NCBI RefSeq assembly: GCF_040784915.1
Contig: NZ_CP160797.1
Coordinates: forward strand, 1,131,001 to 1,195,000
Source of the DNA: Bacillus vallismortis
Lineage (GTDB): Bacteria; Bacillota; Bacilli; Bacillales; Bacillaceae
Direction: 5' to 3'
Length of the DNA: 64,000 nt
Position 1 is the first letter of the stretch. Each line of letters begins with the position of its first letter. Position numbers and translations under genes: made by a program. This document shows, piece after piece, positions 27,854 through 39,553 of the stretch. The notes under the pieces were generated by a model, which had not been told where the DNA came from, ran no database searches, and saw only the letters and a program-made list of their open reading frames with translations.

Positions 27854-29293
27854 TTACACTGCACCCTCTTCTAGCCATTTCCTCACGCTGGAACGGGCGA
27901 TTTTTCCGCTGCTCGTTTCCGGCAAGCAGTTTGTAAACACCCATTTTTTCGGAATTTTGTAGGATGCCAGTTTCTGTTTGCACAAGGCTTTCAGCTTTCT
28001 GGCATCAGTGTTTCCGTGAATGACAGCTACAGCGATTTCTCCCCAATACTCGTCCGGGATTCCAACGACAGCCGCGTTTTCAACCTCTGGACAGGAGAGA
28101 AGCACACGTTCAACTTCTTCTGGGAAAATATTTAACCCTCCGTACACAATCATCCCGTTTTCTCTTCCTGATATGTATAGAAAGCCATCCTCATCGACAC
28201 AGCCCATATCATCCACTGTCATCCAGCCGGATTCATCTAGTGCGCTGCCGTTGACATAGCCGGAAAACCGCATCGGGCTTTTGACAAATATTTTTCCGAT
28301 TTCTCGGGGCTGACAGCGTTCTCCCGCAGCGCTGCGGATTTCAATCTGGACGTTGTGAAAAGGGCGGCCAGCTGAATGCGGCTTCCGTTTGCTGTCTTCC
28401 GGTGAGGAATATGTCACAAAGCTAAGCTCTGATGTGCCGTAAAAATCGTATAGCTTGAGATGAGGCCATTTTGCGGCCAGCTTATTCTTAGATTCTGTCG
28501 GCCAGTCTGCACCTGATGAAATGATTTTGACAGGACTGTTGGGAAACGCCTCAATTCGGGAAAGGGCGTCTGTCATCGTCGGTACGGTATAGAGAACGCT
28601 GACAGATTTACCGTTCAGCCATTCCTTCGCTTGAGTAGGGGAGAATTTTTTCAGCAAGCAAACGGTTCCCCCGAGAAACAAGGTGCTGACAGCCCCATAT
28701 AGGAAGTGAGAGGACATTAACGTCCCGGGAATCAGAACCTTATCATCTGATGAAATAGAAAAATCAGTTTCCGTACACGTAAAGCTCTCCATCCATGAGC
28801 GGTGAGATCGTGTGAAGGCCTTCGGTTTTCCTGTCGAGCCAGACGTAAATCCCATATAAAAAGGGTGCTCTTGATCAATGATAGGCACGGGATCAGCGGA
28901 TGCCTCCGAAATATCTGCCATACAGTTATCCAGCAAAACAACAGGTGTCTTGTTATCTATCAGTTTGTTTTCGAAAAAGGCTGAAGTCACCACAAGATCC
29001 GCATCACTTATGGACAGCCGCTCCTTGCATTCAGCCGCGCTCCAGCGTGTGTCGATAGGAACTGCCGTGCACCCCGCCGCTGCAGCTCCGGCAAACAGCT
29101 GTAAAAACGCCAGGCTGTTCGGGAGCAGGATCGCCACACGGTTTGGCATGTTCGGCTGCGACCGCAGCCAATTTGCGGTTTGAGAGACTAGTTGAGCCCA
29201 GTCCCTGTATGTGATTTGCTCCGATTCAGTTTGGATCGCCACACGGCCTGGTGATCTTTCGGCAATAGATGAATAGGTATGAGTAATTGTCAT
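27854..29293 (-). CDS. yhfT: YhfT, acyl-CoA synthetase-like AMP-binding enzyme
   Basis: A 479-residue member of the adenylate-forming family (acyl/aryl-CoA ligases). The P-loop is FTSGSTGKPKAF (about 157-168). Later core motifs are YDFYGTSELS, TVDDMGCVDEDGFLYISGRENGMIVYGG and the C-terminal catalytic-lysine segment ETSSGKIARS. It is shorter than LcfB and distinct from it. It lies between bioYB and yhfS with almost no gaps, so it is in a biotin-controlled operon; the acid it activates is unknown. Confidence 0.88.
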   Translation of the reverse strand: MTITHTYSSIAERSPGRVAIQTESEQITYRDWAQLVSQTANWLRSQPNMPNRVAILLPNSLAFLQLFAGAAAAGCTAVPIDTRWSAAECKERLSISDADLVVTSAFFENKLIDNKTPVVLLDNCMADISEASADPVPIIDQEHPFYMGFTSGSTGKPKAFTRSHRSWMESFTCTETDFSISSDDKVLIPGTLMSSHFLYGAVSTLFLGGTVCLLKKFSPTQAKEWLNGKSVSVLYTVPTMTDALSRIEAFPNSPVKIISSGADWPTESKNKLAAKWPHLKLYDFYGTSELSFVTYSSPEDSKRKPHSAGRPFHNVQIEIRSAAGERCQPREIGKIFVKSPMRFSGYVNGSALDESGWMTVDDMGCVDEDGFLYISGRENGMIVYGGLNIFPEEVERVLLSCPEVENAAVVGIPDEYWGEIAVAVIHGNTDARKLKALCKQKLASYKIPKKWVFTNCLPETSSGKIARSSVRKWLEEGAV

Positions 29294-29297
29294 GGAA

Positions 29298-29858
29298 TCA
29301 GCCTCCTTTCGTAAACATCGTATCAGAAAGAGACAAGGCTTGGGTGATTTTTATCGCCAGAAACGCAGATACAGCTGCTTTTATCAAATCACCAGGCACA
29401 TACGCAAGGCTCATGAAGGCGGCCTGTGACAAATCAATATGCATGATAAAAGCTTGTACTGGTATACCGAGCAGATAAATAAAGATGATTCCGAATACAA
29501 TATGTGTGAAAAAGAGACGCAATACAGTCACTTTTCGCAGTCTGGAAACGGCTAAACTGATCAGCCACGAAGCGAAGGGATAAGCGATCAAAAAGCCTGC
29601 GCTCGGCCCGAAAAAAACGCCAAACCCGCCTCGGCCGCCGGGCAAAAGAGGCGCTCCGAAGGCAACGAGCAGCAAAAAGACAAGCTGGCTTAAGAAAGCA
29701 GACTTAGGCTTGAGGATGCTGCCTGCCAGCATCACACCAAGCGTTTGTAATGTAATCGGAACGGGTGTAAATGATAAGAAGAGAGGAGGCATAAAGCCAA
29801 GCACTGCCATCAGTGCGGTAAAAATGGCAATATGCATCATGTCTATTAATCTCAGCAT
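29298..29858 (-). CDS. bioYB: BioYB, biotin transporter substrate-binding subunit
   Basis: A 186-residue S component of an energy-coupling-factor transporter, with six membrane helices. BioY signatures include FTPVPITLQTLGVMLAG (about 29-45) and the Gly-rich GGRGGFGVFFGPSAGFLIAYP (about 74-94). The conserved biotin-binding charged residue in the last helices lies in VPGDLIKAAVSA. The ATG at 29858 gives the family length; the frame opens 39 bases earlier. It is first in the operon with yhfT and yhfS, downstream of a BirA-type operator. Confidence 0.92.
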   Translation of the reverse strand: MLRLIDMMHIAIFTALMAVLGFMPPLFLSFTPVPITLQTLGVMLAGSILKPKSAFLSQLVFLLLVAFGAPLLPGGRGGFGVFFGPSAGFLIAYPFASWLISLAVSRLRKVTVLRLFFTHIVFGIIFIYLLGIPVQAFIMHIDLSQAAFMSLAYVPGDLIKAAVSAFLAIKITQALSLSDTMFTKGG

Positions 29859-29913
29859 GTGAAATCCTCCAAACAGTAATAAAATATGGTTATACAATAA
29901 ATGCAGGTCATTA

Positions 29914-29948
29914 TTATGTCAACTAATTTTTAATTTTAGTTAACAATA
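29914..29948 (-). promoter_or_regulatory. BirA-type operator before bioYB
   Basis: ATGTCAACT, 13 bases, AGTTAACAA (29916-29946). The arm sequence and 13-base spacer match the B. subtilis bio operator TTGTTAACC-N13-GGTTAACAA as I know it. Biotin-loaded BirA would repress bioYB-yhfT-yhfS. Confidence 0.82.
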
Positions 29949-29954
29949 TAAGCG

Positions 29955-29987
29955 TGAAAAAACCGGCTGCTTGGCAGACCGGTTTTT
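29955..29987. terminator. hemAT terminator
   Basis: AAAACCGG ... CCGGTTTT with an inner TGC/GCA pairing and T tracts on both strands, directly after the hemAT stop. Confidence 0.85.
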
Positions 29988-29992
29988 GATGT

Positions 29993-32957
<2,965 letters not shown>

Positions 32958-33068
32958 GCCATTATACCTCCAATCAGATTTATTCTTAATTTTTCCATAT
33001 TCTATCTTTTCATACATAGGGAGCAGGCATTGTTCATAACATAATAGGGTTGAAAAGGAGTGATTGCA

Positions 33069-33926
33069 TTGGCGAATCAAAAAAAGAAAACATTGCCGCC
33101 TCAGCACCAGAACCAGCAGCCGGGCTTAGAATATCTCATGGACCCGCGTCCGGTTTTTGATAAGCCGAAGAAAGCGAAAAAATTAGAGGGCAAAACCGCT
33201 ATTATTACCGGAGGAGACAGCGGAATCGGACGCGCTGTATCGGTGTTATTCGCAAAAGAAGGGGCTAATGTGGTCGTCGTGTATTTAAATGAGCATCAGG
33301 ACGCCGAGGAAACAAAGCAGTATGTAGAAAAGGAAGGGGGAAAATGCCTGCTGATTGCTGGAGATGTCGGGGATGAAGCGTTTTGCAATGATGTGGTTAT
33401 GCAGACAAGCCAATCGTTTTCGTCCATTGATATATTGGTCAACAATGCAGCTGAGCAGCATGTCCAGCCCGGCATTGAAAAAATCACAAGCCACCAGCTG
33501 GTCAGAACCTTTCAAACAAACATTTTCTCCATGTTTTACTTAACAAAGGCGGTGCTGCCTCATTTAAAAAAGGGGAGCTCCATCATTAATACAGCCTCAA
33601 TTACCGCCTATAAAGGGAATAAAACGCTGATCGATTATTCAGCGACAAAAGGAGCGATCGTTACGTTTACAAGGTCACTTTCACAGTCGCTTGTTCAGCA
33701 GGGCATACGGGTCAATGCAGTAGCGCCGGGTCCTATTTGGACACCGCTTATCCCGGCCAGTTTTTCCGCAAAGGATGTGGAAGTGTTTGGTTCAGATGTG
33801 CCGATGGAACGCCCGGGACAGCCGGTGGAAGTGGCGCCAAGCTATCTATACCTTGCCAGCAACGATTCCACCTATGTCACAGGACAGACGATTCACGTCA
33901 ATGGCGGAACAATTGTGAATGGGTGA
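33069..33926 (+). CDS. yhxC: YhxC, short-chain dehydrogenase/reductase
   Basis: A 285-residue classical SDR of the extended-N-terminus glucose-dehydrogenase-like group (YhxD, YdaD, GsiB-region relatives). About 45 N-terminal residues rich in Pro and Gln precede the cofactor loop [10 protein letters not shown] (about 50-59). NNAAEQH, the catalytic Ser-Tyr-Lys ([22 protein letters not shown]) and the PGPIWTPL motif follow. The start is TTG at 33069, 8 bases after AAAAGGAG. A paralogue, yhxD, lies 1.2 kb away on the other strand. The substrate is unknown; relatives are stress-induced. Confidence 0.88.
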   Translation: MANQKKKTLPPQHQNQQPGLEYLMDPRPVFDKPKKAKKLEGKTAIITGGDSGIGRAVSVLFAKEGANVVVVYLNEHQDAEETKQYVEKEGGKCLLIAGDVGDEAFCNDVVMQTSQSFSSIDILVNNAAEQHVQPGIEKITSHQLVRTFQTNIFSMFYLTKAVLPHLKKGSSIINTASITAYKGNKTLIDYSATKGAIVTFTRSLSQSLVQQGIRVNAVAPGPIWTPLIPASFSAKDVEVFGSDVPMERPGQPVEVAPSYLYLASNDSTYVTGQTIHVNGGTIVNG

Positions 33927-33957
33927 TAAAAAGCCAATCCTTAAGGATTGGCTTATT
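33927..33957. terminator. Bidirectional hairpin between yhxC and yhzC
   Basis: AAGCCAATCC, TTAA, GGATTGGCTT follows the yhxC stop, and the yhzC stop lies inside the 3' arm. Confidence 0.75.
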
Positions 33958-34186
33958 CGCTCTGCTTGAGCGCTGCATATTCTTTAGAGAGCGTAAGAAA
34001 CGCATCTTTATCTTTTTCGTCCAAGGCTTTATTGATTTGGTCCGTCAGCATGGCAAGCCGACGCTTATACAAGGATTCATCGAGCACCATTTGGATGTAG
34101 ACATCCGTCATTGTGACATCAAATTCTTTTGTTTTTTGCGTGTTGCGGGACTTCATGAGCTCAGTGTACGATTTTTTCTCTTTCAT
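33953..34186 (-). CDS. yhzC: YhzC, IDEAL-domain protein
   Basis: A 77-residue, highly charged helical protein. The C-terminal part (MVLDESLYKRRLAMLTDQINKALDEKDKDAFLTLSKEYAALK) has the IDEAL-domain pattern, a short motif found in small Firmicutes proteins that act as adaptors. The ATG at 34186 follows GGGGGGA. It is divergent from comK, and a regulatory link to competence is possible but not shown by sequence. Confidence 0.78.
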   Translation of the reverse strand: MKEKKSYTELMKSRNTQKTKEFDVTMTDVYIQMVLDESLYKRRLAMLTDQINKALDEKDKDAFLTLSKEYAALKQSE

Positions 34187-34478
34187 AAAGAATCCCCCCA
34201 ATGCCTTTTTTATAGTATATGGATAAAGGTCGAAAAAATCAATCAATTTTTATAATTTTTAGACAACTAATACTTGGCAATCTATCGACATATCCTGCAA
34301 AATGCCGTAAACCGGAAGATCATATGAATGTAAAATCGGGTTATTACTAGTAATTTAGCGCTAGAAAATATCATTAAAAGATGATTTTAGCTTATTTGTT
34401 AAAAAAACCTGTCGTTTTATAAAAACAGATGATAGATTATTAGTATAAATTTTGCAGAAAAAGGATGGAGGCTATAAT
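34187..34478 (+). promoter_or_regulatory. comK promoter region with ComK (K-) box
   Basis: A very AT-rich 292-base gap between divergent yhzC and comK. AAAA-GATGA-TTTT at 34376-34388 is an exact AAAA-N5-TTTT AT-box. A degenerate partner (A7, then TTTT at 34415-34418) lies about 30 bases on, as expected for ComK autoactivation. TATAAA at 34444-34449 is a plausible -10, and AAGGATGGAGG is the ribosome site. Confidence 0.75.
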
Positions 34479-35057
34479 ATGAGTCAGAAAACTGACGCAC
34501 CTTTAGAATCGTATGAAGTAAACGGCGCAACAATTGCCGTGCTGCCAGAAGAAATTGATGGCAAAATCTGTTCCAAAATTATTGAAAAAGACTGCGTATT
34601 TTATGTCAGCATGAAGCCGCTGCAAATCGTCGACAGAAGCTGCCGTTTTTTCGGATCAAGCTATGCGGGAAGAAAAGCGGGAACTTATGAAGTGACAAAA
34701 ATTTCACACAAACCGCCGATCATGGTGGACCCTTCGAACCAAATCTTTTTATTCCCTACACTTTCTTCGACAAGACCCCAATGCGGCTGGATTTCCCATG
34801 TGTACGTAAAAGAATTCAAACCGACTGCATTCGACGATACGGAAGTGACATTTTCGAACGGCAAAACAATGGAGCTGCCGATCTCCTGCAATTCGTTCGA
34901 AAACCAGGTTTACCGGACAGCGTGGCTCAGAACCAAATTCCAGGACAGAATCGAACACCGCGTGCCAAAACGGCAGGAATTTATGCTGTATCCGAAGGAA
35001 GAGCGGACGAAGATGATTTATGATTTTATTTTGCGAGAGCTCGGGGAGCGGTATTAG
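34479..35057 (+). CDS. comK: ComK, competence transcription factor
   Basis: A 192-residue master regulator of genetic competence that binds paired AT-boxes and activates its own gene and the late com genes. The sequence is nearly that of B. subtilis ComK, including RSCRFFGSSYAGRKAGTYEVT and the C-terminal FMLYPKEERTKMIYDFILREL that the MecA/ClpC degradation pathway recognises. The ATG at 34479 lies 6 bases after GGAGG. There is a Cys in the ELPISCNSFEN segment where I recall Tyr in strain 168. It is monocistronic. Confidence 0.96.
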   Translation: MSQKTDAPLESYEVNGATIAVLPEEIDGKICSKIIEKDCVFYVSMKPLQIVDRSCRFFGSSYAGRKAGTYEVTKISHKPPIMVDPSNQIFLFPTLSSTRPQCGWISHVYVKEFKPTAFDDTEVTFSNGKTMELPISCNSFENQVYRTAWLRTKFQDRIEHRVPKRQEFMLYPKEERTKMIYDFILRELGERY

Positions 35058-35065
35058 AAAATAGA

Positions 35066-35094
35066 AAGGAGCTGACAAAACAGGACAGCTCCTT
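35066..35094 (+). terminator. Probable comK terminator
   Basis: AAGGAGCTG, 11-base loop, CAGCTCCTT after the comK stop. The following T tract is weak (CTCCTG), so efficiency is uncertain. Confidence 0.45.
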
Positions 35095-35101
35095 CTCCTG
35101 C

Positions 35102-36001
35102 TTAGGCAGTCGGAATTCCTCCGGTGATGCCATATACCTGGGATGTCACATAGCTTGAATTCTCTGAAGCTAAAAATACATAAACATCTGCCAATTCTAC
35201 TGGCTGGCCTGCACGGTTTAAAGGTGACGGCGGCGTGCCTTGGCCGAATTTCGGGATGTTTTCCTTCGGCTGTCCGCCGGAAATTTGCAGCGGTGTCCAA
35301 ATTGGCCCGGGCGCTACTGAATTCACTCTTATGCCCTTCGAAGCCAGCTGTTTTCCCAATCCGACGGTAAAGCCGATAATGGCGTTTTTCGTTGCTGCGT
35401 AATCTAACAGCATCGGGCTTGGATTGTAGCCTTCAACTGAGGTGGTGGTAATAATTGATGAGCCCTCAGGCAAATACGGAAGCGCCGCTTTTACAATCCA
35501 GTAAAGGGAAAAGACGTTTACTTCAAATGTTTTATAGATTTGTTCAGTAGGCAGATCTTCGATGTTTTCGACCGCTTGCTGTTTGCCGGCAACCAGCGCC
35601 AACACATCCAGACCGCCAAGTTCCTGATGCGCCTGTTTGACGAAATCCTGGCAGAAGGATTCGTCACTCAAGTCTCCGGGGATCAGTGCTGCTTTTCGCC
35701 CTTCTGCTTCTATCAGTTCTTTCACCTCTTCAGCATCAGGCTGTTCCGCAGGCAGGTAGTTAATGGCCACATCGGCGCCTTCCCGGGCGTAAGCAATCGC
35801 TGCCGCTCGGCCGATACCGGAATCGCCGCCGGTGACAAGCGCTTTTCGGCCGGTTAGTTTACCCGATCCTTTGTAGCTTTTTTCTCCGCAATCCGGCACT
35901 GGCTTCATGTTCTGCTGCAGGCCGGGCGGTTCTTGATATTGTTCGGGAAATTCATCATGAAAAAATGCTGTTAAAGGATTGCTAAGATTTGAATCAGACA
36001 T
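35102..36001 (-). CDS. yhxD: YhxD, short-chain dehydrogenase/reductase
   Basis: A 299-residue SDR paralogous to YhxC. An N-terminal extension ([15 protein letters not shown]) precedes the cofactor loop [10 protein letters not shown] (about 55-64). The catalytic Ser-Tyr-Lys lies in [23 protein letters not shown], followed by PGPIWTPL. The ATG at 36001 is chosen by length and the upstream AAAAGGAG. With yhxC it flanks yhzC-comK in inverted orientation. The substrate is unknown; the group is typically general-stress related. Confidence 0.88.
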   Translation of the reverse strand: MSDSNLSNPLTAFFHDEFPEQYQEPPGLQQNMKPVPDCGEKSYKGSGKLTGRKALVTGGDSGIGRAAAIAYAREGADVAINYLPAEQPDAEEVKELIEAEGRKAALIPGDLSDESFCQDFVKQAHQELGGLDVLALVAGKQQAVENIEDLPTEQIYKTFEVNVFSLYWIVKAALPYLPEGSSIITTTSVEGYNPSPMLLDYAATKNAIIGFTVGLGKQLASKGIRVNSVAPGPIWTPLQISGGQPKENIPKFGQGTPPSPLNRAGQPVELADVYVFLASENSSYVTSQVYGITGGIPTA

Positions 36002-36208
36002 CATCAACGCTCCTTTTCTGTTTGGTGTACATTCGTATGTGTACCCCTGAGTATTTTCAGAAAAACATGTTTTGACAGTTTGAATGCTGAAAGACAAGAA
36101 AAGTCCAACCCTTTTTCCATATTTATCTTGTCAAACTTGACTGTATGAATTAAGATGAAATCCAGCTATAAACAACTAAATATTGGGTATGAGGAGGAGT
36201 AAATCGTC

Positions 36209-36478
36209 ATGAAAAAAGCGGCGGCGGTTTTGTTGTCACTCGGTCTCGTTTTCGGTTTTTCATACGGAGCCGGCCATGTGGCGGAAGCCAAAACAAAGGT
36301 GAAAGTCTATAAGAACTGCAAGGAGTTAAACAAAGTATACAAAGGCGGGGTGGCCCGCACGTCGAAGGTGAAAAATAAAGGCGGAAAAACGAAGTACAAG
36401 CCTTACGTCTCTAAGGCGCTTTATGATGCCAATAAAAAGAAAGACCGCGATAAAGATTATATCGCCTGCGAACGCTAA
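36209..36478 (+). CDS. yhjA: YhjA, secreted excalibur-domain protein
   Basis: An 89-residue protein with a clear signal peptide (MKKAAAVLLSLGLVFGFSYGAGHVAEA, cleavage near 27) and a short excalibur domain. The domain begins VYKNCKELNKVYKGG and ends in the DxDxDGxxCE-like sequence DRDKDYIACER. The two cysteines probably form a disulfide, and the acidic loop is thought to bind calcium. GAGGAGG precedes the ATG. It is a single gene between a promoter and a strong terminator. The function is unknown. Confidence 0.88.
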   Translation: MKKAAAVLLSLGLVFGFSYGAGHVAEAKTKVKVYKNCKELNKVYKGGVARTSKVKNKGGKTKYKPYVSKALYDANKKKDRDKDYIACER

Positions 36479-36483
36479 ACAAG

Positions 36484-36512
36484 AAAAGCAATCTGATGGC
36501 CAGATTGCTTTT
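36484..36512. terminator. Bidirectional terminator between yhjA and yhjB
   Basis: AAAAGCAATCTG, loop ATGGC, CAGATTGCTTTT. Confidence 0.9.
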
Positions 36513-36524
36513 ACTATTTATTGG

Positions 36525-37994
36525 TTACGCCGCTTGACCGGCCGCAGCGCTTTTCGCTTTTCTTGTCACAAAGCTTACTGCTGCCATGACCGTGATGTTC
36601 AAAAGCAGGGCGACGATGCCGACATTTACGTCTTTTGCGGCTTGCGGCAGCGCTGGAAATAAAGTGCTGATCGTTGTTTCCGTCAATGTAATATAAGACA
36701 CCGCTCCGACACCTGTAAGGATGCCAGCGAAGGCTCCCTGTTTCGTCACTATATTATGCCTGAACAAGCTGAACAGCAGTGCCGGAAATAATTGTGTGAC
36801 AAGGCTGTAGCCCATTAATAGCAGTGTAACGATGGTATTCCCGCCTTTGAACGTAAAATAAACCGAAATCAGCGCGATCACTGGCACTGCATATTTAGCA
36901 AGTGTCGATACGTGCTGTTCTGTCGTGCGGGGTGCGAACACTTTGTACACATTTTTTGCAAACAGGGTGGAAGCTGACATTAAGATCATAGACCCCGGCA
37001 CAAGCGCCGTCAGCAGTCCGGCAGCGCCGATGATCCCGACAAACCAAGGGTCAAAGGTTTGCAGAGACAGTCTCAAAAGCGATAAATCACCGTCCGCACC
37101 TTTCAAACCAGGTACTTGCAGGATAGCGGCAAAGCCGACGAACAGGACGAAGAGCAGGACCAGCTGGTATAAAGGCATGATGATGGCGTTTTTGCGAAAG
37201 ACTCTTGGGTTTTCGGCTGAATACGAAGCGGAAAATGTATGAGGCCACATATAAAACCCGAGGGCTGTTAAGAGCACGGTTGAACTGAACCACGCCGTAC
37301 TTTGCCCCGTTTCAGGAAGCGTAAGAAAGCCCGGCTTTGCCGTTTCGATCTGCTGAAACATGTCTTGAAATCCGCCGTAGTAATGAATGGGCAAATACAC
37401 ACCTAAAAACAGAACGACGACCAAAATCATAATGTCTTTCACAACCGATATCCAGGCAGACCCGTGAATGCCGGAAACCATAACGTAAACCGTGATGGAA
37501 ATGGCGCCGATCCAGATGGCGGCGGCCGGGGAGATTTTGCCGTACGATGTCTCCGATACAATCAGACCGAGGCCTTTCAGCTGCAGCACAAGATACGGAA
37601 TGAGCGCGGCGATGCCGACCAGTGAAACGAGTACGCCAAGCAGCGGACTGTTATATTTTTGGGTGAAAAAATCAGACTGCGACATCAGCTTATGCTGTTT
37701 CGCGTACGTCCAAACAGCCGGCAGGAGCCAATAAGAAAGGATGTAGGCCAGGCAGCCGTAGGCAATGATGTAAAAGGCCGGTCCGCCTTTTCCATAGGCC
37801 CAGCCGCTTCCGCCGAGAAACGTAAATGTGGTATAAATTTCGCCTGCCATCAATAAGAAGACGAACAAGGTTCCGAAGCCGCGGCCTCCAACCGTCCACT
37901 GCTCAAGGTTCATGTCTTTTCCTTTTTGGGCGCGTATACCGAGAAAAATGCTCAAGAGCAGGACGCCGAAAATGATGATGAGAGCTGCGTTCAT
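36525..37994 (-). CDS. yhjB: YhjB, sodium/solute symporter (SSF family)
   Basis: A 489-residue transporter with about 13 membrane helices. SSF features include the N-terminal WTVGGRGFGTLFVFLLMAGEIYT-like unwound helix 1 region (about 33-55), the GSAWISVVKDI segment and the helix-8 sodium motif region SMILMSASTLFAKNVY. The solute is unknown; relatives carry pantothenate, proline or monocarboxylates. Its start overlaps the yhjC stop (ATGA), so the small YhjC protein is made together with it. Confidence 0.9.
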   Translation of the reverse strand: MNAALIIIFGVLLLSIFLGIRAQKGKDMNLEQWTVGGRGFGTLFVFLLMAGEIYTTFTFLGGSGWAYGKGGPAFYIIAYGCLAYILSYWLLPAVWTYAKQHKLMSQSDFFTQKYNSPLLGVLVSLVGIAALIPYLVLQLKGLGLIVSETSYGKISPAAAIWIGAISITVYVMVSGIHGSAWISVVKDIMILVVVLFLGVYLPIHYYGGFQDMFQQIETAKPGFLTLPETGQSTAWFSSTVLLTALGFYMWPHTFSASYSAENPRVFRKNAIIMPLYQLVLLFVLFVGFAAILQVPGLKGADGDLSLLRLSLQTFDPWFVGIIGAAGLLTALVPGSMILMSASTLFAKNVYKVFAPRTTEQHVSTLAKYAVPVIALISVYFTFKGGNTIVTLLLMGYSLVTQLFPALLFSLFRHNIVTKQGAFAGILTGVGAVSYITLTETTISTLFPALPQAAKDVNVGIVALLLNITVMAAVSFVTRKAKSAAAGQAA

Positions 37995-38191
37995 TCTGCT
38001 TCCTCCTTTTTATTTTCGTTGTCGAGGACATATACAATCGCCATCAACGCAGAGGTCAAAAGAGCCCACATCACGATATAGGCAAGAATAAACGGCATGC
38101 CCAATACATAGGGAGTCATTTTATTTGCAAAAGGGATGCCGAGTAAGATGCCAATAAAGGGCAAAGCGGCGAGAACGTGAATCAGTTTCAT
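37991..38191 (-). CDS. yhjC: YhjC, small DUF3311-type membrane protein
   Basis: A 66-residue protein with two membrane helices and a charged Glu/Lys-rich C-terminus. Such proteins are regularly encoded immediately before SSF symporters, as here with yhjB (4-base ATGA overlap), and may be an accessory subunit or stabiliser. AGGAGG precedes the ATG. No catalytic residues are visible. Confidence 0.85.
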   Translation of the reverse strand: MKLIHVLAALPFIGILLGIPFANKMTPYVLGMPFILAYIVMWALLTSALMAIVYVLDNENKKEEAE

Positions 38192-38415
38192 AGAATCCTC
38201 CTTTTATTTTAAGGTGGGGTGTGCAAGCCGGAGCGTACTGAAAATGATGTCGGGAAATATGGCGGCACATGTCATTTTTTGGGGTAAAAGGCTGTGGTTC
38301 GAATTATAAATAAATTCATTTTGTTTGTATAGTGTGAATTGTCTGAAATTTATTATTAGAATTGCCCGAAGAGGGAGCGGGCAGTTTCGGAAGGGCGCAA
38401 AATGATTCAAAAGAC

Positions 38416-38778
38416 TTATGGCCTGTCCGGGGCAAATAGATAAAACGTTAATAATTCGCTAACCTGTTCACGGATTCGCGGATTAAAATAACGGTGCTTT
38501 TCTTCATAACCTTCGATCACAAATACATAAAGCGTAAAGGCCTCATCGCGTTCCGCCTCGTGGATCACAATTTTTCTTTTCCTCAGCTCTTTTCTGACCT
38601 CAATCAAATCCTTTTGTGCTATTTTTAATGATTCGCTGATAAGCTGTTTATAAGGATGCTTCAATTTTAAAGCGCTTTGCTCAATTCCGGCGAGATCACG
38701 ATTTAAAATCGTAATGGCCATGGGCAAAAAAAGAGCCCGTTCAATTAAATCGTATATTTCCTCCTGTAAATTCGGCAT
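38416..38778 (-). CDS. yhjD: YhjD, small cytoplasmic protein of unknown function
   Basis: A 120-residue helical, charged protein without membrane segments or recognised motifs. Runs such as LKIAQKDLIEVRKELRKRKIVIHEAERDE suggest a helical bundle or coiled coil. The ATG at 38778 follows GAAGGAGT. It is divergent from yhjE and about 220 bases upstream of nothing on its own strand until yhjC, which makes it probably monocistronic. Recognised only by position and similarity to B. subtilis YhjD. Confidence 0.78.
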   Translation of the reverse strand: MPNLQEEIYDLIERALFLPMAITILNRDLAGIEQSALKLKHPYKQLISESLKIAQKDLIEVRKELRKRKIVIHEAERDEAFTLYVFVIEGYEEKHRYFNPRIREQVSELLTFYLFAPDRP

Positions 38779-38928
38779 GCTGACTCCTTCTTTCTTGCGG
38801 GAACGTTCGTTCTGTATATTCTATATCGGCTGGTGAAATGTTTCAATACAGAAAAAATCACCAAAACTTTTTAGTTTTTTGCTGATAATGTGTAGAATAA
38901 GGATAGACAAACCCGGTAAGGAGTATAA

Positions 38929-39552
38929 ATGTTGGATCATTTTTTATCCTATTTTACACAAGAAAACTTAACTGAATTATTCCAAAGCTACAGGGCTTTA
39001 GGTCCGCTCATTGCTGTGCTGCTGCCTTTAGTAGAAGCATTTCTCCCGTTTTTGCCGCTGATCGTGTTTGTGGTGGCGAATACGAACTCGTTTGGCCTTT
39101 GGGAAGGATTCATCCTGTCCTGGGCGGGATCAACTGCTGGATCTATACTTGTCTTTTTCATTGTCCGTCAATACGGGCAGAGAAGATTGCTTGGAGTTAT
39201 CCGCAGTCACCCGTCGGTCAGAAAGCTGATGTTATGGGTGGAAAGACACGGCTTTGGCCCTATGTTTCTTCTGCTTTGTTTTCCGTTTACACCGTCAGCC
39301 GCGGTGAATGTTGTTGCCGGTTTGTCGAGGATCGGAACGCGGCCGTTTATTTTGGCGGCAGCCTCGGGGAAGCTTGTCATGATTTTTATGATCAGCTTTA
39401 TCGGATATGATCTGCACGCGCTCATCACACAGCCGATACGAACGATCATTGCTGTATTGGTGATCGCTGTTTTATGGTATGTGGGCAAAAAGGTGGAGCG
39501 GTATTTGCATGTGAGAGCCAGTCAGCGTGAGCATGATGGGGGGAGGCAGTAA
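38929..39552 (+). CDS. yhjE: YhjE, DedA-family membrane protein
   Basis: A 207-residue membrane protein of the DedA/SNARE-associated (VTT) family. It has an N-terminal amphipathic region, EAFLPFLPLIVFVVANTNSFG (the first re-entrant loop with its acidic residue), the glycine-rich WAGSTAGSILVFFIVRQYGQR, and the second loop FTPSAAVNVVAGLSRI. The family moves or flips membrane lipids such as undecaprenyl phosphate or phosphatidylethanolamine; the substrate of this member is unassigned. Its stop lies 1 base before the sipV start, implying a two-gene operon. Confidence 0.88.
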   Translation: MLDHFLSYFTQENLTELFQSYRALGPLIAVLLPLVEAFLPFLPLIVFVVANTNSFGLWEGFILSWAGSTAGSILVFFIVRQYGQRRLLGVIRSHPSVRKLMLWVERHGFGPMFLLLCFPFTPSAAVNVVAGLSRIGTRPFILAAASGKLVMIFMISFIGYDLHALITQPIRTIIAVLVIAVLWYVGKKVERYLHVRASQREHDGGRQ

Positions 39553-39553
39553 C

